Part shown: positions 1 to 7,804 of the stretch, piece by piece
How the letters are laid out: each line of letters starts with the position of its first letter
Numbering within the stretch: position 1 is the first letter of the stretch
Translations under genes and position numbers: made by a program
Notes under the pieces: model-generated
Told to the model about the DNA's origin: nothing
Database searches by the model: none
Seen by the model: only the letters and a program-made list of their open reading frames with translations
DNA from: Acetobacterium sp. KB-1
Lineage (GTDB): Bacteria; Bacillota; Clostridia; Eubacteriales; Eubacteriaceae
DNA: 64,000 nt
NCBI RefSeq assembly: GCF_003260995.1
Contig: NZ_CP030040.1
Location: 3,271,176-3,335,175, forward strand
Direction of reading: 5' to 3'

Positions 1-342
1 AAAAATATTTTTGGGTCATTTGCCAGAACCGCGGGATTTGAACTCATTGATTTAGGAACCGATGCTTCCCTTTATCAGGTCATCGCCGCCATTGAAACCG
101 CCAAGCCCGATATTATCGGAATGAGCGGGATGCAACAAGAAACCATTTACGAAATGCGAGCGGTTGTTTGCGAATTGGTCAACCGGGGAATCCGTGATAA
201 TTATCGCGTGATTATCGGCGGTGCCGTCATTGATGAAAAAGCAGCACAGATTGTCGGCGCAGATTTTGCAACCAAAGATGTAATGACCGGTGTCGAAAAA
301 TGCAAATTGTGGATGATCGAAAAAAACGGGCAAAAAAAATAA
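1..342 (+). CDS. corrinoid (B12-binding) methyl-transfer protein, C-terminal part
   Basis: The reading frame is open from the first base and ends at TAA 340-342, so the gene starts outside the window. The first visible residues (KNIFGSFARTAGFELIDLG) match the stretch that follows the DxHxxG cobalt-ligand motif of corrinoid proteins of the MtaC/MttC/MtbC type. The later IIGMSG and VIIGGAVIDEKAAQIVGAD segments are typical of the same Rossmann-like B12 domain. Such proteins carry the methyl group between a substrate methyltransferase and tetrahydrofolate in acetogens. The substrate cannot be told because the partner methyltransferase is not visible. The GntR regulator and DUF1638 gene that follow on the same strand fit a methyltransferase locus. 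Confidence 0.85.
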   Translation, partial: KNIFGSFARTAGFELIDLGTDASLYQVIAAIETAKPDIIGMSGMQQETIYEMRAVVCELVNRGIRDNYRVIIGGAVIDEKAAQIVGADFATKDVMTGVEKCKLWMIEKNGQKK

Positions 343-369
343 TGATAAATAGACCAAGGTGGTAGAAAA

Positions 370-1074
370 ATGGGATCCCCCGAATATTTAAAAATAGTTG
401 ATGCAATAAAACATAGAATAACCAGTGAAGAAATAAAACCGGGTGATGCCATACAATCAGAAAATCTTCTTTGCGAAGAGTTTAATGTCAGTCGAATGAC
501 AGTCAGAAAAGGGCTAGCTGTTCTTGTCAATGAGGGTTATATCTACTCCATTCCGGGTAAAGGCAACTATGTTTGTGAGCCTAATCTGGATTCGTATACA
601 CTTCATTTTGACGAAATGATGACAACTGAAAAAAAAGGCGAGGAAATCCGGCTGATTGAAGTAAATGTGGTGAAACCCAGTTATGAAGTGGGTTTCAATC
701 TGGAAATTCCGGAAAATAAACACGTCATTGTGGTGAAACGGGTCTTTGTCAGCGATGGGGTGGTTAAGGCCTTTGATGTCAAATATATTCCTTATTATCG
801 GGGTATTCCGATTGTCGAAAAAGAGATTCGTTATGCTACATTTCCCGAGATGGTAGCAAAAAAGAACTCCATTTTTGCGATGAGTAAAAAGCTCAAAATT
901 CGAGCAATGGCCGCAAAAGGAGAAGTCAGTCAGGTGCTTGATATCATGGACGGTGATCCGGTTTTAGTGGTGGAACAAAAGTTACTGGATGAAAAAGATC
1001 ACCCCATTGGATGGGGACTTATGTACTTTACGGGTGATGATTCCGGGTTGGAGGCAGTTGCCTCCTTCGATTAG
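370..1074 (+). CDS. GntR family regulator, HutC/UTRA type
   Basis: This is a 234-residue cytoplasmic DNA-binding regulator. An N-terminal winged helix-turn-helix (about residues 1-70) holds the GntR signature: KPGDAIQSENLLCEEFNVSR, then MTVRKGLAVLVNEGYIYSIP and GKGNYV. A UTRA effector-binding domain follows (about residues 85-230), ending with a PVLVVEQKLLDEKDHPIGWG-like strand. The ATG at 370 has an AAGGTGG ribosome site eight bases upstream. It begins 27 bases after the corrinoid-protein gene and is probably co-transcribed with it and with the DUF1638 gene, so it may sense the methylated substrate of that system. The effector is not known. Confidence 0.88.
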   Translation: MGSPEYLKIVDAIKHRITSEEIKPGDAIQSENLLCEEFNVSRMTVRKGLAVLVNEGYIYSIPGKGNYVCEPNLDSYTLHFDEMMTTEKKGEEIRLIEVNVVKPSYEVGFNLEIPENKHVIVVKRVFVSDGVVKAFDVKYIPYYRGIPIVEKEIRYATFPEMVAKKNSIFAMSKKLKIRAMAAKGEVSQVLDIMDGDPVLVVEQKLLDEKDHPIGWGLMYFTGDDSGLEAVASFD

Positions 1075-1096
1075 TTATGAATAACTGAGGTATAGA

Positions 1097-1792
1097 ATGA
1101 AAAAGAGTATCTTATTAATTGCATGTGGGATGATTCAGGATGAGATGAGCTTAGCGATGAAGAATACCGACATTAATTATGATACCATTTGGATGAGTGC
1201 AGAACTTCATAACAACCCGGATGTGCTAAACTTAGAACTACAAAAAGAGATCGATAACCATCAGGACTACGATATGATCCTTTTGGGTTACGGAAACTGC
1301 GGAAAAGCACTGATTGGATTGCAAAGTGACCACGCCAGGCTGGCCTTGTTACGCGCTGAAGATTGCATTCAAATGCTGCTCCACAATAAAGATAAACTCA
1401 AATCCATCCGGGGGGAAACCTATTTTATTACCAAAGGGTGGATGATGGGGAAAAAATCTTTAAAAGAAGAATATCATTATGCCATTAATAAGTATGGTCC
1501 TAAACGGGCAGAAGTGATTATGGAAATTATGTTTAAGAATTATAAAACCCTAATGATGATTGATTCCGGTGCTTATAATCTGGAGAATTGGACGCACTGC
1601 GCCAGACATTTAAGCCAGGTTCTGAAATTGGATTTTATTATCACCCAGGGGGATGTGGGACTGCTGGAAATGTTTCTTTCCCTTAACTGGGATCATCGGG
1701 TGGCGGTGATTGAAGCAGGAACTAAAGTTACCAAGGATGATTTTGGGGTGGAATGTATGGTGGCATCCTGTGCAAATACATTTAAAATGTGA
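1097..1792 (+). CDS. DUF1638 domain protein
   Basis: This 231-residue soluble protein matches the DUF1638 family. The N-terminal LLIACGMIQDEM, central LLGYGNCGKALIGL and AEDCIQMLL, and C-terminal VIEAGTKVTKDDFG segments carry conserved Cys and Gly residues. DUF1638 proteins have no settled function but recur in methanogens and acetogens beside corrinoid methyltransferase genes, which is the context here. The conserved cysteines in the first half could bind a metal or a thiol cofactor; that is inference. GAGGT lies just before the ATG. The gene follows the GntR gene by 22 bases and is closed by a hairpin terminator, making it the last gene of the unit. Confidence 0.8.
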   Translation: MKKSILLIACGMIQDEMSLAMKNTDINYDTIWMSAELHNNPDVLNLELQKEIDNHQDYDMILLGYGNCGKALIGLQSDHARLALLRAEDCIQMLLHNKDKLKSIRGETYFITKGWMMGKKSLKEEYHYAINKYGPKRAEVIMEIMFKNYKTLMMIDSGAYNLENWTHCARHLSQVLKLDFIITQGDVGLLEMFLSLNWDHRVAVIEAGTKVTKDDFGVECMVASCANTFKM

Positions 1793-1829
1793 AAAATGCA
1801 CAGGGCTCAAAATGACGTTTATTTTCGCG

Positions 1830-1858
1830 GGAGATACTAAAAAAGTATCTCTTTTTTT
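1830..1858 (+). terminator. rho-independent terminator after DUF1638 gene
   Basis: Inverted arms GAGATACT and AGTATCTC enclose a five-base A loop and are followed by a run of seven T. Confidence 0.85.
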
Positions 1859-1973
1859 ATTGAATCTTAATAGAGAAAATAATAGCAGTCAAACACAAAT
1901 ATAGACAGATAAATTGGGAAACGGTATAATAACAAAAGGGTTTTAAATCAGTTTTTAAAAGAGAGGAAAAGCA

Positions 1974-3455
1974 ATGAAACTGGAACAACTGTTAAATGAA
2001 CTAAAAATAATTGAGATTAGAAACAATCAGCCTGATTGTGATATAAAAAAAATTTGCTACAATTCCCGGGAAGCCGTGGCAGATAGCCTGTTTGTAGCGA
2101 TACCCGGCTATGTAACAAACGGCCATCAGTACATTGGCAATGCCATTAGTCAGGGCGCTCGTGCCGTGGTCCACCAGGACGATCTGACTGACTATCAACC
2201 AGATATCGTGTACATAAAAGTAAAAGATTCCCGCTATGCCCTGGGAATCTTGGGGAGCTGTTTTTATGAAAAACCTTCGGAATCCATGGTGGTCACTGGC
2301 ATTACCGGAACCAATGGGAAAACTTCCTTGACCTATATGCTTAAACATATTTTTGAAACGCAGGGAAAAAAATGTGGTTTGATTGGGACCATTAATAATC
2401 TGATCGGGGATCAGGTAATTGACAATCGGGGACGAACCACCCCGGAATCCCTGGAAGTTCAGGAGATTATTAAAGAAATGAAGGATCGGGGCTGTTCTCA
2501 CTTATTTATGGAAGTCTCTTCCCATGGTCTGGCCCTCGATCGGGTCAATGGAGTCGATTTTGATTATGGCATTTTCACCAATCTGACCCAGGATCATTTA
2601 GATTATCATAAAACCTTTGAGAATTATTTTGCGGCCAAAGCGAAACTTTTTTTTCAGGTAAAAAAAGCCAATATCATCAATGGCGATGACACCTGGGGCC
2701 GTAAGTTGTGTGAATTGTTGGGTGAAAAATCAGCACTACCGGTGATCACCTACGGCTTAAATCCGGCTCATGATTATTTTGCCAGAGACCTGATCTTTGG
2801 ACCCAAAGGAACGAAATTTACGCTCGTTACACCAGATTCAGAAGAGCAATTATTTTTAAATATCCCCGGTGAGTTTATGGTTTATAACGCCATGGCCGCC
2901 ATTATTGCCGCAGTGGCGGAAGGGGTGCCAATGGGAGTGATCCGGAAAGCACTGGCAACAATGCCGGGAGTAGAAGGCCGGATGGAAATTCTGGAAGTTG
3001 AGGCCCCCTTTGATGTCATTATCGATTATGCCCACTCTCCGGATTCTCTGGAAAAACTGCTCCAGTCGGTACGAAAAATATTTAAGGGGCGGATTGTCCT
3101 GGTCTTTGGCTGTAATGGCGATCGGGACAAGGAAAAACGGCCGATCATGGGCCGGATCGCCGGCGCAAATGCCGATATGGTCGTGGTAACTTCGGACAAT
3201 CCAGCCAGCGAAAATCCTATGGACATCATCGGCGCTGTGGTTGCGGGCGTCCGTGAGAAAACTGATCAATACGCTACTGTGGAACACCGCCATGAAGGCG
3301 TCTATTATGGGGCATCGCTATGTCAGCCGGGAGATGTACTGGTGTTGGCTGGAAAAGGCCATGAAAAGCAGGAAATCATGAAAGATGAAACGCTTTATTA
3401 TAATGAATGGGACACGGCCAGAGAAGCCGTCGCCCGGTTAAAACTGAAAGCTTAA
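1974..3455 (+). CDS. murE: UDP-MurNAc-dipeptide ligase (MurE), non-DAP signature
   Basis: MurE adds the third amino acid to the peptidoglycan stem peptide in the cytoplasm. The 493-residue length is normal. Visible marks are the ATP loop GITGTNGKTS, the TTPES substrate motif, the KAKLF lysine that is carbamylated in the family, and the C-terminal ligase motifs DYAHSPDSL, FGCNGDRDKEKRP and LAGKGHEKQ. The amino-acid selecting motif reads DNPASENP, not the DNPR of meso-diaminopimelate enzymes. DNPA is found in lysine-adding enzymes such as that of Staphylococcus, so lysine or ornithine is the likelier substrate. That fits the group-B murein reported for Acetobacterium (from memory). The gene stands alone with its own terminator, outside any dcw cluster. 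Confidence 0.93.
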   Translation: MKLEQLLNELKIIEIRNNQPDCDIKKICYNSREAVADSLFVAIPGYVTNGHQYIGNAISQGARAVVHQDDLTDYQPDIVYIKVKDSRYALGILGSCFYEKPSESMVVTGITGTNGKTSLTYMLKHIFETQGKKCGLIGTINNLIGDQVIDNRGRTTPESLEVQEIIKEMKDRGCSHLFMEVSSHGLALDRVNGVDFDYGIFTNLTQDHLDYHKTFENYFAAKAKLFFQVKKANIINGDDTWGRKLCELLGEKSALPVITYGLNPAHDYFARDLIFGPKGTKFTLVTPDSEEQLFLNIPGEFMVYNAMAAIIAAVAEGVPMGVIRKALATMPGVEGRMEILEVEAPFDVIIDYAHSPDSLEKLLQSVRKIFKGRIVLVFGCNGDRDKEKRPIMGRIAGANADMVVVTSDNPASENPMDIIGAVVAGVREKTDQYATVEHRHEGVYYGASLCQPGDVLVLAGKGHEKQEIMKDETLYYNEWDTAREAVARLKLKA

Positions 3456-3463
3456 CAAAAAAA

Positions 3464-3484
3464 AGCACCCATCGGGTGCTTTTT
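3464..3484. terminator. bidirectional terminator between murE and exonuclease III
   Basis: GCACCC and GGGTGC arms with a three-base loop are flanked by A7 on one side and T6 on the other, so the hairpin can serve murE on the plus strand and the convergent minus-strand gene. Confidence 0.85.
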
Positions 3485-3499
3485 AGGTTGTCGGCGAGC

Positions 3500-3599
3500 T
3501 ACCGTACCGACCAATTTTAAGCTGTGGTTCGCTGCGGGATCGGACAGGCGCTGCCATGTCCGCCCCGATGCGTACAATCAGATTAATAATTGTCGGTAC
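3500..3599. repeat. 100-bp palindromic repeat, copy A
   Basis: The stretch begins with TACCGTACCGACCAATT and ends with AATTGTCGGTAC, so its ends are inverted repeats. The centre holds a second stem (CGGACA and TGTCCG around a GC-rich loop), so the whole unit can fold into one long hairpin. The reverse complement of 7038-7139 is nearly the same sequence. It lies between two convergent genes and is non-coding. It resembles a MITE or a REP/RUP-like element. Confidence 0.8.
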
Positions 3600-3638
3600 T
3601 GCGTTAGCATTATGTTTAGAGTTATCGGGAGCTTTTTA

Positions 3639-4400
3639 TCATTTTAGGGTTAAAACGATCGGGCAATGATCGGAGCCCATTACCGTGTCTAAGATGTCGG
3701 TGCACGCAACCTGGGGCATGAAGCGTTCAGAAACAAAGAAAGAATCAATCCGCCATCCGGCGTTGTTGGCCCGGGCATTGAAGCGGTAGGACCACCAGCT
3801 GTATTTGATTGTTTCGGGGTGTTGCACCCGCCAACTGTCAACCATGCCGATGCTAAGGAAATCATCAATCCAGGCTCGTTCTTCGGGCAGGAAGCCAGAG
3901 CGCTTGGAATTTTCCTTGGGATTTTTCAAATCGACTTCCCGATGGGCAATGTTGATATCACCACAGACGATGACGTTTTTGCCGGCGGCCAGGAGTTCTT
4001 TTATATCATCTTGAAGACAGCGGTTGAAATCCATCTTGAAAGCAAGCCGCTGCTCATCTTTCTGGCCATTGGGGAAATAGACATTATAAAGGATAAAATC
4101 CGGGTATTCCATAATAATGGTGCGGCCCTCGTTGTTAAAAGCAGCGTCAGATAAACCGGTGCGGATGGCCAGCGGCTTTGTTTTGTAATAAACCGCGGTA
4201 CCGCTGTAACCTTTTTTTTCACCGGAGTGAAAATAGGCAAAATAGCCGGGGATGTTAAGCAAATTGTCTTCTAGCTGATGGTCGTGAGCTTTCGTTTCCT
4301 GAATGCAAAGAATATCAGGATTGGTTTCTAAAATAAAGGTTAGAAACCCTTTTTTTTCTACCGCCCGAATGCCGTTAACGTTCCACGAGATAATTTTCAT
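3639..4400 (-). CDS. exoA: exodeoxyribonuclease III
   Basis: This 253-residue enzyme belongs to the Xth/ExoA family of AP endonucleases with 3'-5' exonuclease activity in base-excision repair. It begins with the family opening MKIISWNVNGIRA, then LCIQETKA (catalytic Glu), YSGTAVYYK, the GDINIAHREVDL strand (Asp and Asn of the active site), and closes with DTVMGSDHCPIVLTL, which carries the Asp-His pair. The length is that of the short Bacillus-type enzyme. It lies 66 bases downstream of the ABC-F gene on the same strand and may be read with it. Confidence 0.95.
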   Translation of the reverse strand: MKIISWNVNGIRAVEKKGFLTFILETNPDILCIQETKAHDHQLEDNLLNIPGYFAYFHSGEKKGYSGTAVYYKTKPLAIRTGLSDAAFNNEGRTIIMEYPDFILYNVYFPNGQKDEQRLAFKMDFNRCLQDDIKELLAAGKNVIVCGDINIAHREVDLKNPKENSKRSGFLPEERAWIDDFLSIGMVDSWRVQHPETIKYSWWSYRFNARANNAGWRIDSFFVSERFMPQVACTDILDTVMGSDHCPIVLTLK

Positions 4401-4466
4401 ATGTTACCTTCCTATTTTATTAAATTTAATTATTAAACCGGTTATTTTCAAACCAGGGCCATCAAA

Positions 4467-6371
4467 TTACTCCCCTTTTTCCAGACTTTCAAGGGTTTCC
4501 AGACGATCCATGATTTCTAATAATTCTTCTTCCAGAATCGCTTTTTCTTCTGCCAGTTCCTGCAGGACGGTGTAGTCCTTAGTTATTTCCGTCAGCTTCT
4601 GGGTGACAAAATCCAGCCGCTGATCTTTGCTTTCCAGATCCTGCAGGAGGGTTTCCTGCTCCCGTTTTTCCTTGTAGGTCAGACCGGGCTTGCGGGTTTT
4701 AGGTTTTTCAAGCGGGGGCTGTTCGGGTTTTTTAACCGTTTGATTCGGGGCGTCTTCCCGGTTACCCAGTCCGCTTAGCGGATGTTTACTGATATAATCC
4801 GAATAATTGCCGGTTTGGGTAGTAATATGACCGTGACCGTCAAAGGAAAAAATCTGTTCGCAGGTGCGATCAAGAAAATAACGGTCATGAGAAACGGTCA
4901 GCATTGATCCTTGAAACTCGTCCAGGTAGGCTTCCAGAATGGTCAGGGTGTCAATATCCAGATCATTGGTAGGTTCATCAAAAAGCAGCACATTGGGAGC
5001 CATCATTAAGATCCCCAACAGGTAGAGCCGCCGTCGTTCGCCGCCGGAAAGCTCGGATATATAAACCCATTGGCTGTTTTTATCAAAAAGAAATAGTTCC
5101 ATCATCTGAGCTGCGGTGACAATTTCGCCCCGGGAATTTTCCATCACTTCGGCTTTCTGCCGAATATAATCAATAGCCCGCAGACTTAGATCCATATCTT
5201 CAGATTCCTGAGAAAAATAACCGAGTTTGACGGTGTCGCCCAGAATGATGGTGCCACGATCGGGCTGTAGTTTTCCGGATAACAAATTAAGTAAGGTGGA
5301 TTTGCCATAACCGTTTTTCCCGATGATTCCAATCCGTTCGCTGGGCCCCAGGATCATCGAAAAATCGTCGATGATTTTTCCAGCACCAAAAGATTTACTC
5401 AAATGCTCGATTTCAATGACCTTTTTACCAAGACGGGAAAAACCGACCGAGATTTCCATCTGGTTCTCAGAAAGATCAGTGGCCCGTTCTTTGATTTCTT
5501 CAAAGCGTTGAATTCTGGCTTTTTGTTTGGTGGTGCGGGCTCGGGCACCGCGGCGGATCCAGGCCAGTTCGCGACGATAGAGGTTTTGACGTTTCTCTTC
5601 AATCGCGGTTTGGGCTTCCCGACGGTTGGCTTTCTGTTCTAAAAAGTCGGAATAATTTCCGGTGTATTCATAAAGGTTGCCCATATCGAGTTCGATGGTT
5701 TTGGTTACGACCCGATCCAGAAAATAGCGGTCATGGGTGACCATCAGCAGCGCCCCTCTACGGTTTAGTAGATAGTTTTCAAGCCAGGCAATAGTATCAT
5801 TGTCGAGATGATTGGTGGGCTCATCGAGAATCAGCAGATCACAGGGTGTCAGCAGGGCTGAGGCCATCGCCACCCGCTTGCGCTGTCCCCCGGAAAGCTG
5901 ACCAATTTGTTTATGATAGTCATGAATGCCCAGTTGTGAGAGGATCGTTTCGACCTGGGATTTCAGATTCCAGAGATTTTCGTCATCGATGCGTTGGGAT
6001 AAAGACATCAGCCGCTTTTGGAGCGACACCTCCTCCGGCGAGATATCCAATGCGGCCAGGGTAGACTCATAATCCCGGACCAGGTTCATTTCCGGCGAAT
6101 TAGCTGAAAAAACCTGAGAAAGCACGGTGGTATCGGGGTCAAGATCGGGGTCCTGGGAAAGAATTTCAACCCGCTGGGATCCGAAAAATTTAACCTCCCC
6201 GGCATCCGGGCTATCGAGGTTTCCAATAATTCGCAACATTGAGGTTTTTCCCGATCCATTGACGCCAATCACCCCGATTTTATCGGTGTCGGCAATGGAA
6301 AATGAGATATGGTTAAATAGGGTTTTAACCCCATATGTTTTTTTAAGATTTTCAATACTGGCAATATTCAT
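4467..6371 (-). CDS. uup: ABC-F ATPase, Uup-like
   Basis: This is a 634-residue soluble protein with two ATP-binding cassettes and no membrane segments, so it belongs to the ABC-F ribosome-associated ATPases rather than to transporters. Cassette 1 has Walker A GVNGSGKTS and signature LSGGQRKRV; cassette 2 has GKNGYGKST and LSGGERRRL. Each has an LxxDEPTNxLD Walker B. The linker between them is rich in Arg and Lys, as in the P-site tRNA motif region. The last 100 residues are charged and coiled-coil forming, as in Uup, which points to Uup rather than EttA. The start has no close paralogue start nearby to confuse it. A role in translation or in resolving DNA or ribosome intermediates is inferred from the family. 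Confidence 0.9.
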   Translation of the reverse strand: MNIASIENLKKTYGVKTLFNHISFSIADTDKIGVIGVNGSGKTSMLRIIGNLDSPDAGEVKFFGSQRVEILSQDPDLDPDTTVLSQVFSANSPEMNLVRDYESTLAALDISPEEVSLQKRLMSLSQRIDDENLWNLKSQVETILSQLGIHDYHKQIGQLSGGQRKRVAMASALLTPCDLLILDEPTNHLDNDTIAWLENYLLNRRGALLMVTHDRYFLDRVVTKTIELDMGNLYEYTGNYSDFLEQKANRREAQTAIEEKRQNLYRRELAWIRRGARARTTKQKARIQRFEEIKERATDLSENQMEISVGFSRLGKKVIEIEHLSKSFGAGKIIDDFSMILGPSERIGIIGKNGYGKSTLLNLLSGKLQPDRGTIILGDTVKLGYFSQESEDMDLSLRAIDYIRQKAEVMENSRGEIVTAAQMMELFLFDKNSQWVYISELSGGERRRLYLLGILMMAPNVLLFDEPTNDLDIDTLTILEAYLDEFQGSMLTVSHDRYFLDRTCEQIFSFDGHGHITTQTGNYSDYISKHPLSGLGNREDAPNQTVKKPEQPPLEKPKTRKPGLTYKEKREQETLLQDLESKDQRLDFVTQKLTEITKDYTVLQELAEEKAILEEELLEIMDRLETLESLEKGE

Positions 6372-6497
6372 TGACTTGTCCTTTGTGTTTTCATTTTGCT
6401 AATAGTTTAACATAAATGGGAAGGAATCATGGAAAAACTTTACAAAAAGTCCTGAAAATAGTATTATGTAGTAACAAATTAAGGTGGGGTGTACAAA

Positions 6498-6971
6498 ATG
6501 ATGTTGGGTAAAACCATTTTTATAGCAAAAAGTGCAGATGTTGTAGGAAAAGTAAAACTTGGGGATTTTATCTCAGTATGGTTCCAAGCGGTCATTCGGG
6601 GTGATGTCGATAGCATCACCATTGGTGATCGGACCAATATTCAGGATGGTACGGTGGTTCACGTGGCCTCGGGTTATCCCACTGTCATCGGGGCAGGGGT
6701 TAGCATCGGCCATAATGCCACGATTCACGGCTGCGAAATTGGTGATAATGTCTTAGTCGGTATGGGTGCCATCATTTTAAATGGCGCAAAAATTGGTGAC
6801 AACTCGATTGTTGGAGCCGGTTCACTGGTGACCCAGGGAAAGGTATTCCCGCCCAATTCTTTAATTATGGGCAGCCCGGCGAAAGTTGTCAGAGCCCTGA
6901 AACCCGAAGAAATTCAGAGCATCCGGGACAACGCCGAAGAATACCTCGATACGATGAAGGGCTATATGTAA
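6498..6971 (+). CDS. gamma-carbonic anhydrase family protein
   Basis: This protein of about 157 residues is a left-handed beta-helix made of hexapeptide repeats (IGDRTNIQDG, IGDNVLVGMG, IGDNSIVGAG). The three His expected for a trimer-interface metal site are present: one in VVHVAS and two in SIGHNATIHG. This is the YrdA/PaaY/Cam-like group, predicted to hydrate CO2, although several members show weak or no activity. A GTG at 6489 overlaps the ribosome site AAGGTGGGG, so the ATG at 6498 is the better start; 6501 is also possible. In an acetogen, CO2/bicarbonate balance would be a sensible role, but that is inference. Confidence 0.88.
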   Translation: MMLGKTIFIAKSADVVGKVKLGDFISVWFQAVIRGDVDSITIGDRTNIQDGTVVHVASGYPTVIGAGVSIGHNATIHGCEIGDNVLVGMGAIILNGAKIGDNSIVGAGSLVTQGKVFPPNSLIMGSPAKVVRALKPEEIQSIRDNAEEYLDTMKGYM

Positions 6972-7000
6972 ACTGCCTGCAAACACGGTGCAACTAAAAA

Positions 7001-7014
7001 AGACCCAAGGGTCT
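7001..7014 (-). terminator. short hairpin with T-run on the minus strand
   Basis: AGACCC and GGGTCT with a two-base loop; read on the minus strand it is followed by six T. It lies beyond repeat copy B from the ECF S-component gene and could end minus-strand transcription. No T-run follows it on the plus strand. Confidence 0.5.
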
Positions 7015-7037
7015 GAGGTTATAAAAAAAATAACCCA

Positions 7038-7139
7038 GTACCGACAATTGTTACATCATGTTGTGCGCATCGGAGCGGACACGGCAGAGCCTGTCCGATT
7101 CCGCGGCGAACAACAGATTAACAATTGGTCGGTACGGTA
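7038..7139. repeat. 100-bp palindromic repeat, copy B (inverted relative to copy A)
   Basis: The stretch begins GTACCGACAATTG and ends CAATTGGTCGGTACGGTA. Its reverse complement aligns along its whole length with 3500-3599, with roughly four-fifths of bases the same by eye, and differences are often paired across the stem. It sits between two inverted copies of an AACCTCAAAGACCC-like sequence, as if it had entered a terminator. Confidence 0.8.
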
Positions 7140-7149
7140 GTTTATCACT

Positions 7150-7179
7150 AACCTCAAAGACCCCAGGGTCTTTGAGGTT
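7150..7179. repeat. 30-bp inverted repeat directly after the ECF S-component stop
   Basis: AACCTCAAAGACCC and GGGTCTTTGAGGTT arms are perfect except at the centre. It can form a strong hairpin but has no T-run on either strand, so terminator function is uncertain. Confidence 0.6.
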
Positions 7180-7180
7180 G

Positions 7181-7675
7181 CTAAAACTTGACGGGGTTAA
7201 GGCGAAAGCGTTCCAGTGGTTTGTAGAGAATGGTGACTAGCACAATTCCCACCAGGCCTTGCAGTACACTAAAGGGCAGGTTCACCAAAGGGCCGGCAAC
7301 GTTGCCGTACATGATTACTTCAGAAACGAAATAAACAGCAGTCATGGCAATGACGGCGGGAAAAGCGAAGAACAGCAAATTCTTTTCGGGAAAACGTTTC
7401 ATCAGGTAACCGAAAATAAAGGCCATTGAGCCTTTGGCAATAAAGGTGGGCAGCACATAGGCCCCGTAGCCCCCGAAATAGTCAGCACTGGCCGATCCGA
7501 TTCCAGCGGCAATCAGGCCGCCCCAGGGACCTAAAATAAAAGCGGATAAAAGAACTGCACCATCACCGGGATGAATATAGCCCGTGGGAAGAGGGATCTT
7601 CACAAGGGATGTCATCACAAAAGTGAGTGCCATCATTAATGCCGTGTAGGTGATTTTTTTGGTTTGGTCATTCAT
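7181..7675 (-). CDS. ECF transporter S component (vitamin-binding membrane subunit)
   Basis: This 164-residue protein has about five to six hydrophobic helices. The N-terminal TALMMALTFVMTSLVKIPLP, then IHPGDGAVLLSAFILGPWGG and IGSASADYFGGYGAYVLPTF, are typical of the riboflavin-type (PF07155-like) S-component superfamily. S components bind one vitamin or precursor and dock onto a shared EcfA-EcfA'-EcfT module that is encoded elsewhere. A TTG fifteen bases upstream overlaps the GAGG ribosome site, so ATG at 7675 is chosen. The ligand cannot be told from sequence, and no riboswitch was recognised upstream. Confidence 0.8.
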   Translation of the reverse strand: MNDQTKKITYTALMMALTFVMTSLVKIPLPTGYIHPGDGAVLLSAFILGPWGGLIAAGIGSASADYFGGYGAYVLPTFIAKGSMAFIFGYLMKRFPEKNLLFFAFPAVIAMTAVYFVSEVIMYGNVAGPLVNLPFSVLQGLVGIVLVTILYKPLERFRLNPVKF

Positions 7676-7694
7676 CTTTAAGTACCTCAATTCT

Positions 7695-7734
7695 AAAAAA
7701 ATACTAAGCCAACGATAAACAGTCGACTTAGTAT
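7695..7734 (-). terminator. terminator of the upstream surface-protein gene
   Basis: On the minus strand ATACTAAG and CTTAGTAT arms are followed by a run of seven T. It separates the anchored surface-protein gene from the ECF S-component gene. Confidence 0.75.
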
Positions 7735-7804
7735 AAAATTATCTCATAGTTGTTTTAAAAAACAAGGGCTTGAATTCGTCGATTTTTTGAAAAATCTGAA
7801 CCCA

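Noticed and set aside
2001-2501. Minus-strand open frame inside murE
   Set aside because: It is the opposite-strand shadow of a well-supported gene, with no ribosome site.
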